Assembly (NCBI GenBank): GCA_910586315.1
Contig: CAJUIP010000011.1
Coordinates: forward strand, 1 to 64,000
Source of the DNA: an uncultured Lachnospiraceae bacterium
GTDB lineage: Bacteria; Bacillota; Clostridia; Lachnospirales; Lachnospiraceae
Reading direction: 5' to 3'
DNA: 64,000 nt
Below the pieces are notes generated by a model, which was given only the letters and a program-made list of their open reading frames with translations, was not told where the DNA came from and did not search any database. This document shows positions 17,329-25,841 of this stretch, piece by piece (the stretch's first letter is position 1; every line of letters starts with the position of its first letter). Position numbers and translations under genes: made by a program.

Positions 17329-18651
17329 TCACCTGTCTTTTCCTTTTCCGGCTTCTTTTCCTTCTCCCGAATGCAGGAAATCCATAGAAAGAGCCAGACT
17401 TAAAAAGACCGCCAGCACCGGGCTTATGAGAGCGCGATAGGTAAAAAACTCATGGAGATAAGAATGATTGCTTAAAACCATGTACCGCAGCAATACCACA
17501 CTGCCAAGAGGTATCATCAGCCTGACAGCGGTCCCATTCCCTTTCTTTTTATGGAACAGATAAAAAACCGAGCCCAATACCAGAAAAGATACCGCCATTC
17601 CGGCCGCGACTCTCACAGGCTCCACTCTGGCTTCACCGCCAAACATCATTGTCAGATTCGCCGCCACCGCCATGGGAATCCTTGCGAAACCGTCCGCCTG
17701 TTCTCCCGGCAAAGTGCCGTTTACCCGCTCCCCGGCAGAAGAAAGAGCAAGCAGAAATTTATTCTCCCCTGTGACCAGAGAGGCAGCCGTCCATTTTACC
17801 AGAAAGGTCCCCATATAAGCCAGTCCCCAGCAGACTCCGCACCAAAACAGCAAACGAACGCTTTCTTTCCCGTCTCCCAGACGTCTCTCCTTCGCCCTCA
17901 CAGCGATTACCAGGATTAAGGGCACAAGAAGCACCGCCGTCTCTGTGGTTAAAAAGTCGAAAAAGGCGACCAGTACCCCTCCCGCAAGGGAAAGGCAGGT
18001 TATGTATACATCCCCCCTTCTCTCCATCCACAAATACAGGGGACACAAAAGGAAGCAGATCACAAACGCCGGTTCATATTCCAGGCTTAAGCCGATATTC
18101 CATATCTGAACCGCCCCCATGGACAAAAGAAATCCCACGCCGATATCATAATACTTCCTGGCAAACAGCATCGCCGCAGTCAGTGCCGCCAGACTCATGG
18201 CAGCCAAAAATCCCATTGTTTTTATCCCTTTTACATCCATAACAAGATGGAAAAGACGGACGAAGACAGCCGACCCATGCCAGTACCTTGTATAATCCGT
18301 ATCCGGCTCCATATCCTCCGTAACCGACAGATACAGTCCGGCATTTTCCCCAAGCGTTTCTCCGCTGTAATACCAGGTATCCAGAGAAGATATCAGGGGA
18401 TTTTCCCCGCCCATATTCCAACTTACGTTTAGCAAAATCGTATCCGCATAATTATCGCTGATGCCATTCCATTTTTTCCCCCTTTCGAAGGAAAATGCCT
18501 CCTTCTCTTTGTAGGACAGGGCGCTTTCTTCCATATGTTCCCTGAGCATCTCGTTGGGAATCGCTGCCGCACACACAAGAAGAAACCACAAGAACCCAAG
18601 GAGTCCCCAGAAAATGGCGATATGAACTGCAATTACTTTTTTTCCACCCAT
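17329..18651 (-). CDS. Polytopic membrane protein, possible glycosyltransferase
   Basis: 440 aa with about ten hydrophobic segments and a large first outside loop (residues about 35-150) rich in Trp, Tyr and Asp. The layout, with a short N-terminal helix, a long loop and many helices, resembles GT-C-type lipid-dependent glycosyltransferases and DUF6056-like proteins, but no DxD or other decisive motif stands out. Its start overlaps the cyclase stop by 19 bases, so translation is coupled. The GT2 gene directly downstream supports a role in sugar transfer, as inference. Confidence 0.6.
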   Translation of the reverse strand: MGGKKVIAVHIAIFWGLLGFLWFLLVCAAAIPNEMLREHMEESALSYKEKEAFSFERGKKWNGISDNYADTILLNVSWNMGGENPLISSLDTWYYSGETLGENAGLYLSVTEDMEPDTDYTRYWHGSAVFVRLFHLVMDVKGIKTMGFLAAMSLAALTAAMLFARKYYDIGVGFLLSMGAVQIWNIGLSLEYEPAFVICFLLCPLYLWMERRGDVYITCLSLAGGVLVAFFDFLTTETAVLLVPLILVIAVRAKERRLGDGKESVRLLFWCGVCWGLAYMGTFLVKWTAASLVTGENKFLLALSSAGERVNGTLPGEQADGFARIPMAVAANLTMMFGGEARVEPVRVAAGMAVSFLVLGSVFYLFHKKKGNGTAVRLMIPLGSVVLLRYMVLSNHSYLHEFFTYRALISPVLAVFLSLALSMDFLHSGEGKEAGKGKDR

Positions 18652-20453
18652 GATTTTCTCACTTCATCTACCTGATACACAAACACTCCCTTACTCTTGC
18701 CCTTTAAAGGCATCTCTCCGACAGGCGTCACTTCCACCCGGTCCTTTACCGCCTCATAGACTGCCTCGCTGATGAGGATCTGTCCCCGTTCTGCGTTGCT
18801 CTCGAGCCGCGCCGCCGTGTTCACCGTATCGCCGATGGCCGTGTAATCCATACGGAATTCACAGCCGATATTGCCCACTACAGCTTCCCCGCAATTAATG
18901 CCAATTCCGAAGGCCACGCTTTTTCCGAAACGCTTTTCAAACTTTTCTGCAATGGCGTCTGCCCCGGCCTTCATGTCCCATGCCGTACATACCGCCTTAA
19001 AAATGTAATCGTCCAATGCAAAAGGAGCATTGAATACGGCCATCGTAGCGTCGCCCACAAATTTATCCAGAGTGCCGCCGTTATCAAAGATGGATTTCGT
19101 AGTCAGGCTTAAATATTCGTTGAGAATCTCCACCACCTCTTCCGGCCTGAGGCTTTCCGACATGGTGGTAAATCCCCGGATATCTACAAACAACACGGCA
19201 ATCTGCCTGTTCTCGCCTCCAAGAACCAGTTCAAAATCTGTATCCTTGCTGATTTTTTCCACAATCTGGGGCGCCACATATTGTTTGAACACATTCACGA
19301 CTCTCCGCCTGCGGAGAATTTCCGCCAGGTATCCCTCTATGACCCGTTCCCCATAGAGCAGAATCAGCACAGCAGGAACCAGAACCACGGGAACCAAAAT
19401 TCCCTGTTCATACATAAATCTGGCAAACAGTACATCAAGAATGACCAAAACCCCGGTTCCCACAGAAACTGGTATGATTTTTGCCCTGCGTATGACCACA
19501 AAAAAGATTCCGCAGAGAAGAGCTGACACTGTGGCATAAAGAAAGGGCGAAACAGGCAGCTGCGTCTTTCCTTTTAACAATGCATCGATAATATTGGCAT
19601 GAATCTCCACTCCGTACATCTGGCTGTTATGGGATATTGCCGTGGAGTAGGAATCCTGCATTCCCACCGCATAAGCCCCCACCAGCACGATGGCATCCTG
19701 AAACAGCCTTGGATCCACGGTCCCGTTCAGTACGTCGGCCATGGATACCACATTGTATCCGCCGGGCTTTCCTGAGTAGGAAAAATAGTACCGGTTCCCT
19801 CTTCCGTACACGGCTGGGAATACCGCTTCCTTCCCCTGGCTTTCCTGATAGTTCTTGTAAATCTGGGAGGAAAGGCTGTAGATTCTCTCGCCTTCATGGT
19901 CTAAATATGCCATGGCCTGGCGCACAAATCCGTCGTGATCCACAGCCGTGTTGGCATACCCGCAGATTACGCTGTCTTTCAGTTCCTCATACGGCTCTAT
20001 GACATAGTCCACGTAGTAAGGATTATAGGCCATGTTTCCCTTCTTATCTCTCTCCGGCATCTCCTTAAAAGAAAAGCTGAGTGCCGCCACTACATTTCCG
20101 GCTTCCTTACAGGCATCGGCAAAATGGCTGTCGCCCTCCTCGTCCGTCTTCTCACTGTAAATCACATCGAATCCGATGACCGCCGGTCTTGCTTCTAAAT
20201 CTTTATTTAACAATTCCACCAGCTGGGCCGGAATATCCCGGCTCCAGGTATTCACAGGCCCGTATTGTTCTAACGTCCTGTCATCAATTCCGATGATATA
20301 GATCCTTTTGTTGGTTACGGAGGTTCTCTGATTGAGCCGGTCCAAAATTCCCATATCCCAGAATCCGGCCGTACCGAAATAGAATATTATGAAAGACAGC
20401 AGTGTGACAGCCGCTGTGGCTATGACAGTTATGCTTCCGGCTTTACTCTTCAT
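18633..20453 (-). CDS. CHASE2-domain class III adenylate/guanylate cyclase
   Basis: 606 aa. A first membrane helix (residues about 8-30) leads to an extracellular CHASE2 sensor domain (to about 300). Two to three membrane helices follow (about 305-375), then a class III cyclase domain (about 415-590). Metal-binding Asp residues are seen in FVDIRGF and VGDATMAVF, and NTAARLE fits the catalytic core. The domain should make cAMP or cGMP in the cytoplasm in response to an outside signal. The cNMP-binding phosphatase two genes upstream is a natural receptor. The ribosome site GGGGAAGCC precedes the ATG. Confidence 0.92.
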   Translation of the reverse strand: MKSKAGSITVIATAAVTLLSFIIFYFGTAGFWDMGILDRLNQRTSVTNKRIYIIGIDDRTLEQYGPVNTWSRDIPAQLVELLNKDLEARPAVIGFDVIYSEKTDEEGDSHFADACKEAGNVVAALSFSFKEMPERDKKGNMAYNPYYVDYVIEPYEELKDSVICGYANTAVDHDGFVRQAMAYLDHEGERIYSLSSQIYKNYQESQGKEAVFPAVYGRGNRYYFSYSGKPGGYNVVSMADVLNGTVDPRLFQDAIVLVGAYAVGMQDSYSTAISHNSQMYGVEIHANIIDALLKGKTQLPVSPFLYATVSALLCGIFFVVIRRAKIIPVSVGTGVLVILDVLFARFMYEQGILVPVVLVPAVLILLYGERVIEGYLAEILRRRRVVNVFKQYVAPQIVEKISKDTDFELVLGGENRQIAVLFVDIRGFTTMSESLRPEEVVEILNEYLSLTTKSIFDNGGTLDKFVGDATMAVFNAPFALDDYIFKAVCTAWDMKAGADAIAEKFEKRFGKSVAFGIGINCGEAVVGNIGCEFRMDYTAIGDTVNTAARLESNAERGQILISEAVYEAVKDRVEVTPVGEMPLKGKSKGVFVYQVDEVRKSWVEKK

Positions 20454-20644
20454 GGCTTCCCCTTTCCCCCTCTTTTTCCTTTCGTTCTGTCCGGACAGAT
20501 GCCCCCACTCAGACTGTCCGGAAACTAACGGTCGATGTGCCCCATCCCATTTTTATTGCTGTTTTCAGTCATAAAGTGGGAGTTAAATTGAAAATTTACT
20601 TCTATTTCTTCATCAGTGGGTGGATTTTTGCACTATTTGAGTTT
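20454..20644. promoter_or_regulatory. Cyclase upstream region with shared 15-mer
   Basis: On the minus strand AAATAGTGCAAAAAT lies at 20624-20638, with GTCTGAAAA (20642-20650) beside it. Both words also precede the FecR-domain gene. A CTGTCCGGACAG palindrome near 20488-20500 is repeated in part (ACTGTCCGGA) near 20512. An internal promoter for the cyclase is likely. Confidence 0.4.
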
Positions 20645-21520
20645 TCAGACAGCTGCCTCTTTCAGGAGCACCCATGTTCCTTCTCTGGCAAAGGCAACGC
20701 TGCCGTTCCACGCTCCGGCCCCGGCCTGCGCCGCCCGTTCCATGTCCTTTAGCTGTCTGTCCGTCCTTCCCCATTCATGGTGGCTGATATACAGGCGCTC
20801 CGCTCTGCACTCCTTTGCCATCTCCAAACCCTGTTGCCAAAAGCTGTGTCCAAATCCTGTAACTTTTGCATATTCCTTCCTGTCATAGGGAGCATCAAAA
20901 ATCAACATTCTACAGTCATCCGCAAACTCTTTATACCTCTTTCGAAATTCTTCGTCATCTCCCAGCTCGCAGTCCAGTCCATAAACTACAGACTGTTTTT
21001 TTCTCTCCAGCCGGTATATGACACAGTTATTGGGGTGGTTGGATTTCATGACTCTGACGGTAACCTCCCCCGGCAGATTCCAGATATCTTTGTCCTCTGT
21101 ATCATGCCAGGTAACTTTAGCCGTCGTCTGTGCCATGGTTACCGGCCAAAAAGGCGGATTCATCGCCGGCCAAAAGCGTTCCCGGAAAGACCTTTTAACG
21201 TCACAGGGACCATACAGCTCCACTGCCATTCCTTTTTCGAACAGGCAGGGAAACATAAAGAGCCCTGTAATATGGTCCATGTGAAGATGGCTTACAAAGA
21301 TATGTATCGCCTGGTCCTCCCGCCAGAGCCCCTTTGACTTCGCTGCCTTAAGCCGGTTCCCCAGTTCCATAATACCGGTCCCCCCGTCAAATACGACGAT
21401 TCCCTCCGGCCAGTCTACGGACACGCAGCTCGTATTTCCCCCGAATTCCATCCTGTCTCTGTAAGGAGCCGCCATGGAACCTCTGGTTCCCCAGAATCTT
21501 ACACAAAAGCCCTCTTCCAT
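20645..21520 (-). CDS. MBL-fold metallohydrolase
   Basis: 291 aa of the metallo-beta-lactamase fold. The HLHMDH metal motif is near residue 80, with a further Asp in FDGGTG and His residues in SNHPNN and SHHEWG. The family includes RNase Z-like, quorum-quenching and class II cyclic-nucleotide phosphodiesterase enzymes. Lying between a cyclase and a cNMP-binding phosphatase, it may degrade the cyclic nucleotide, but this rests on context alone. It follows the phosphatase gene by 12 bases and has an AAGGGGGAC ribosome site. Confidence 0.85.
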   Translation of the reverse strand: MEEGFCVRFWGTRGSMAAPYRDRMEFGGNTSCVSVDWPEGIVVFDGGTGIMELGNRLKAAKSKGLWREDQAIHIFVSHLHMDHITGLFMFPCLFEKGMAVELYGPCDVKRSFRERFWPAMNPPFWPVTMAQTTAKVTWHDTEDKDIWNLPGEVTVRVMKSNHPNNCVIYRLERKKQSVVYGLDCELGDDEEFRKRYKEFADDCRMLIFDAPYDRKEYAKVTGFGHSFWQQGLEMAKECRAERLYISHHEWGRTDRQLKDMERAAQAGAGAWNGSVAFAREGTWVLLKEAAV

Positions 21521-21532
21521 TTTTCGTCCCCC

Positions 21533-22708
21533 TTATCTTGCCAGGTATACCATGGTAATATCATCTGACTGAGCCGCTCCTCTTGTAAACGCTTCCACCT
21601 CTTCATACATCCGCTCAATAAAGACCTCCGGTTCCTTGGATTCCTCCATATGGCGGTTTAAGGCATCTTCCATGCCCTGATCGGAGAACATCTCCCCGTT
21701 GATATCAAAGGCCTCCGTCACTCCGTCTGTGTAAAGACAGAACCGATCCCCGGGCATCAGCCTGTCGGACTGCTCCCTGTAAGGCATATCCTCCATGATT
21801 CCCACAACGAAATCCACCTTGCAGTCCAGCTGTTTAAACGGCTTTCCTCCTCTGCTGATAAACGGCTTGTTATGCCCGCCGTTTACAAAGGTAAGTCCGC
21901 CTGTATCCGTATCAAGGACGCAGATAAAGACAGTGACGAACAGCTCCTCCTCATTGTCCTCGTTAAGCCGGTTATTCACCAGCTCCGCCACCTCTGCCAC
22001 AGGCATATCAAGCATCATATAATTTTTAATATGCGTCTTTGCCAGAGTCATAAAAAGGGCCGCCGGAACCCCCTTTCCCGACACGTCCGCCACCAGAAAG
22101 CAGAGCCGGTGTTCGTCGATACGGAATATATCGTAGAAATCTCCTCCTACCTCCTTGGCAGGTTTCATCCTGGCGGTGATCTTTACGTTTGGCATCTCAC
22201 AGAACTCCTCAAAGGATTTGGGAAGGAATCCTGTCTGAATCCGGGACGCGATCTCCAGCTCCGACCGGAGACGCTCCCTCTCTGTCACCATCTGGGTAGT
22301 CTTGGTATACAAAAGCTCCAGAAGAGCTCCGTAAACCTTATGGTTGGCCTCGGCAATCTCCAGAAACAGATTCCTGGCAATGTTGGCGCATACTGCCGGA
22401 GTGACAGCCCGGACCGTGGCTTTCCTTACCCCGTCTTTAATCAGGGCCAATTCTCCCACAACGTCTCCCGCTCCCAGCTCATTGATCAGAAGTCCGTCTC
22501 CGGTCAGCACATGGGCTTCTCCCTCCAGGATGATATACATGCCGTCATCCGGAGGATTTCCCACGGTCACCATATCCTCACCTTTCTCAAAGGTCTTAAG
22601 TTCCGTGGCATCCAGAAGAAGTTTCGAGCCCTCCGGCATCCGGCCGTCCTCCTGGATCTGGAAAAAATCCTTGATAATTTTCAAATGTTTCCACTGTTCA
22701 TCCATCAT
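21533..22708 (-). CDS. Cyclic-nucleotide-binding SpoIIE-type phosphatase
   Basis: 391 aa with two domains. Residues about 30-135 are a cNMP-binding domain (the GDVVGELALIKDGVRKATV phosphate-binding cassette). A coiled linker with the SpoIIE entry motif ASRIQTGFLPKSF follows, then a PP2C-like SpoIIE phosphatase with GGDFYDIF and VADVSGKGVPAALFM. Such RsbU/SpoIIE enzymes dephosphorylate STAS anti-anti-sigma proteins, and one is encoded 20 kb upstream on the same strand (42130-42405). Its ATG overlaps the stop of the preceding frame (ATGA). It probably links the cyclase signal to partner switching. Confidence 0.93.
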   Translation of the reverse strand: MMDEQWKHLKIIKDFFQIQEDGRMPEGSKLLLDATELKTFEKGEDMVTVGNPPDDGMYIILEGEAHVLTGDGLLINELGAGDVVGELALIKDGVRKATVRAVTPAVCANIARNLFLEIAEANHKVYGALLELLYTKTTQMVTERERLRSELEIASRIQTGFLPKSFEEFCEMPNVKITARMKPAKEVGGDFYDIFRIDEHRLCFLVADVSGKGVPAALFMTLAKTHIKNYMMLDMPVAEVAELVNNRLNEDNEEELFVTVFICVLDTDTGGLTFVNGGHNKPFISRGGKPFKQLDCKVDFVVGIMEDMPYREQSDRLMPGDRFCLYTDGVTEAFDINGEMFSDQGMEDALNRHMEESKEPEVFIERMYEEVEAFTRGAAQSDDITMVYLAR

Positions 22709-24855
22709 TTCACCATACCCTGCTGCTTCTTTTCTGCGTCTTCCGGCCCTTTTGCCGCCTGTTTTTCCGGCCTTTTCCCAATGATCACTTTAGGCTCCCT
22801 TTTCGGGCGTGCCTTTTGCTCCCGCCTCTGCAATTCGGCAAAACTGACAGCCGTTTTCTGAGGCTTCTTCGCCCTCTCCTCTCTGACCTTTGCTACTTCT
22901 TCTTTCACATTTTTGAGCGTATTTTTCACCGACATATCTTTATGGATCGTGCCGACCTTCCGGAGCGAACTATTATAAATATTGAGCACCCCATTGACAT
23001 AGCCTTTCTTTCGCTCCTCCTTCCCGGTTCTCTCCTGCACCATATCCTCTGAGATCTTTCCTTTGGACTCCATCGCGGTGTTTACCAGCTTTTCCACCTG
23101 CTTCCACTCCTCCGGCTCCACAAGCACCATTTTTTCTTTCATATGATCCTGAAAAATCTGCACTCTTTTTGCCATAACATCGATCTGCTTTTGAGGGATG
23201 ATATCTCCCAAAGCAAACTCCAAAGTATCTCTGTCAAGCTTCGCAATATTCTACGCCATTTCCTGACTGATAAATGTCATATCCTTTACTTCCCCCTGAT
23301 GGAAGGTACTAAGAAACTCTTTTTCTCCAAAAGAAAGGTCATTGTCGATGCCCTGGAGTCCTACTATGGTGCGTTTTCCATTCGCGTCCGGTTCGCTTAA
23401 CTGCATAAACATGTTACGGCCATGCCTGTCATTCTGTCCGCAGAGAAAATCCAGCGCTTCCATACTGCACATGTCTTTAAGAAATGAGGCGTTGTAGGTA
23501 AACTCTGTCTGCTCAATGAGAGCCAAGTCCTCCTCTTTTCGGGAGGAAAGATCCAGCCCCTTTGCAAACTCCATAAAACATCCTGTTTTCACCGTACCGT
23601 TTATGCTGACCCTCATCTTTTCCGAGTGGGCAACCATATGACCCACGCCTAACAGTTCCGCAATCCGGGAGGTGGCTACATTTCTGGAAGTCAGCTCATT
23701 TCCCTGATCCAGCTCCGCTTTTATATTATAGATAGCTGTATCGTCTCCTGCCGCCATTATTTTTTCATACGACAGTTCATAGGCCAGGGCTCCGTCCCGG
23801 ATCACCTGCTCCATGACTTCCATCTGCTTTTCGTCTTTCAGCCCGGCCCTTATGCTGATCAGATTCCGCTTCATGGTTCTGTAATCCAGATTGGGTTCCT
23901 TCTTGTTTTCCTCCAGATCCGGAAGGTTCATGAGAACATCCATATTTCTATAACAGATCTCTTTGATGCCCTCCATGCAATTCTCCTCGATGCACCCTCT
24001 CATAAGGCGCTCTTTTCCTGCGGCATCCAGGCCGGCCGGGGCGGCTTTCAGTTTTTCCTGATATTTTTCTGCGATTAGCGATACATTATCCAGCTTTTCG
24101 AAGTTTGCGATTAGGCCCGCCATATCCGCTTTCTTCGGATCATGATCATCCATCTGAAACCATTGTTCTCCAAGAAGAGAGGATGTTCCTGAATGGGTTA
24201 GCATGTTGTCCCCGATTCCCTTCTCGCTGTCTTTTTTCATCCAGTCAAAATTATCTTCCATGATTTTCCTGAGGACCGGGTTGGTCTTCTTGTCGATCTT
24301 ATCGATTACCCGCCTCAGACGGGTCTCAGGCTTTAAAAGTTCCCGTTCCTCCGTGAAAAATCCTGGTTTCCCCTGATAGTTTACCTTCAGCCTCTGGTTC
24401 ACCTGGTTTCCCACGATCTCGCCCTTTGTATCTTCCAGCTTAATCTCCGCCATATCAAATACAAGGGCCTTCTCCCAGGAGTCCCCTTCATATTCCTTAA
24501 TCTTCCTTACATCCCGCATCTGATCGATATTTAAGCCGTCCTGATAGGAAAACAGACTGTCAATGACCGCCAGCCTCTCTCTGCCGGAAGAGGAGACGGC
24601 TCCCCGCCTTGCCTGTGAGTATGCCCTGCAGGCCTCCATCAGCTTATCGTTGGCCGCCACCACCTTCTTAGCGCTATCCAGATTAATGGGCTCTGCCCTC
24701 AAAGCGGCAAATTCCTGAAAAGCCTCTGACACATTCTTAAACAGAGACGAATTCCCCGACTTTTTCATCTCATCTGAAAAAAAATTCTCAAACTCCTCAA
24801 ACTCCCACACCCGCGCTCTCAAATCCTGAGCCTTTTTCTTTCCAAATAAATCCAT
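22705..24855 (-). pseudogene. PI3/4-kinase-fold (HipA-like) kinase gene with an in-frame amber codon
   Basis: The first 534 codons end at TAG (23251-23253). The same reading frame then stays open for 181 more codons to 22705. The first part shows a kinase C-lobe like that of PI3/4 kinases and HipA: GCFMEFAKG hinge, the catalytic GQNDRHGRNMF near residue 480, and a DFG-like GIDNDLSFG. The sequence after the TAG (NIAKLDRDTLEFALGDII...) looks like the direct continuation of the lobe, then a basic coiled tail. No ribosome site precedes the downstream TTG at 23223. It is therefore one gene, either mutated or read through. A GGAAGGAGG site fixes the ATG at 24855. It could be an effector or a regulator of the secretion system. 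Confidence 0.75.
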
Positions 24856-24895
24856 GTTTTTCCTCCTTCCACGAGTAAACGGACATGCTGCTGCC

Positions 24896-25819
24896 TTACC
24901 TGACTGGGCGGATATAGAATCTCCCATACCCATCCCCGGAACCATACCTCACCTCACAGTCACCGATACGGGTCCACTGTTCCCGTCCGATTTTCCACAG
25001 GTTTTCTTCCTCCCATGCACTGTAAAGGGCGCTGATAAAAAGCTCCGGCACGGAGGACACCTGATAGGCCATAGCCCGGAATACCTCATAATTGCAGGAA
25101 GCCGCCGCAGAGCTTTCCGCACGCTCCCCGTCGAGAGCCGCTCGGATGTCGATCCGGTATCTTCCCTGGCCCGGTTCCCGGTATAATCCTAACAGTACGG
25201 TTTCCTTGGGGGTATCGGCCTTGCCGGACGCAGCGGATTTGCCGCCCGATGAAGAAGTGCTCCCGGAAGTTCCTGTGATTTGGCCGACAAAGGAAGAACT
25301 GCCCGCCGCCGTGCCTTCCGCCGTCTCAATTTTTACAAATTCCACGGCGTTTTCCCCTACCCGGAAGCTGCGGTTTCCTGAAAATCTCTGGCTCAGTTTG
25401 GTTCTCATCCCGTTCAACGCCTCTTTTCCATTCCATTCCGACGACGGATCGCGCACCTGCTGCGGCGCCTGAAATTCTGTCTCCAGGATTATCTCCTTTT
25501 TCTCATACCAAGCCCCGTCCTGATCCACATAATACCCATCAGGAGTGACGGTATCTTTTAACATGCCCCCGTTCTGAGGAATATAGTAGGATTTTCCCAG
25601 AACCTCCACCCAGCCGACAGCCGGACTCCCGTCTTCCAGGTAGTAATGCCATCCGTCCTCCTGCTGCGACCATCCTGGTTCCGCACCCAGAGCCGGGAGC
25701 GGAACAGATAATGATATTGCTGATATTGCCATTACAAGACCGGGGACAGCAGCTGCCAAAACCTTATATCTGTTGTCTGTCTTCCCTGATTTCCTTATCT
25801 CTTTCATTTCCCAAATCAT
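24896..25819 (-). CDS. Secreted protein with cell-wall-binding-like repeats
   Basis: 307 aa. The signal peptide spans residues about 20-47, ending at ALGA. Next comes a short choline/cell-wall-binding-like repeat region (GWHYYLEDGSPAVGWV, SYYIPQNGGM, GYYVDQDGAWYEK) that should hold the protein to wall polymers. The rest is an alpha/beta domain with a Ser/Gly linker and no recognised motif. GGGAGGAG lies upstream of the ATG at 25819, and a second ATG four codons on is possible. The gene follows the large lipoprotein by 22 bases and precedes the kinase gene. It is likely a surface part of the apparatus. Confidence 0.7.
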   Translation of the reverse strand: MIWEMKEIRKSGKTDNRYKVLAAAVPGLVMAISAISLSVPLPALGAEPGWSQQEDGWHYYLEDGSPAVGWVEVLGKSYYIPQNGGMLKDTVTPDGYYVDQDGAWYEKKEIILETEFQAPQQVRDPSSEWNGKEALNGMRTKLSQRFSGNRSFRVGENAVEFVKIETAEGTAAGSSSFVGQITGTSGSTSSSGGKSAASGKADTPKETVLLGLYREPGQGRYRIDIRAALDGERAESSAAASCNYEVFRAMAYQVSSVPELFISALYSAWEEENLWKIGREQWTRIGDCEVRYGSGDGYGRFYIRPVR

Positions 25820-25841
25820 TTTCTCTGTCTTTCTCCTCCCT

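Noticed and set aside
22705..23223. 172-aa protein as an independent gene
   Set aside because: It is in the same frame as the kinase gene, nine codons after a TAG, starts with a TTG without ribosome site and looks like the continuation of the kinase lobe.
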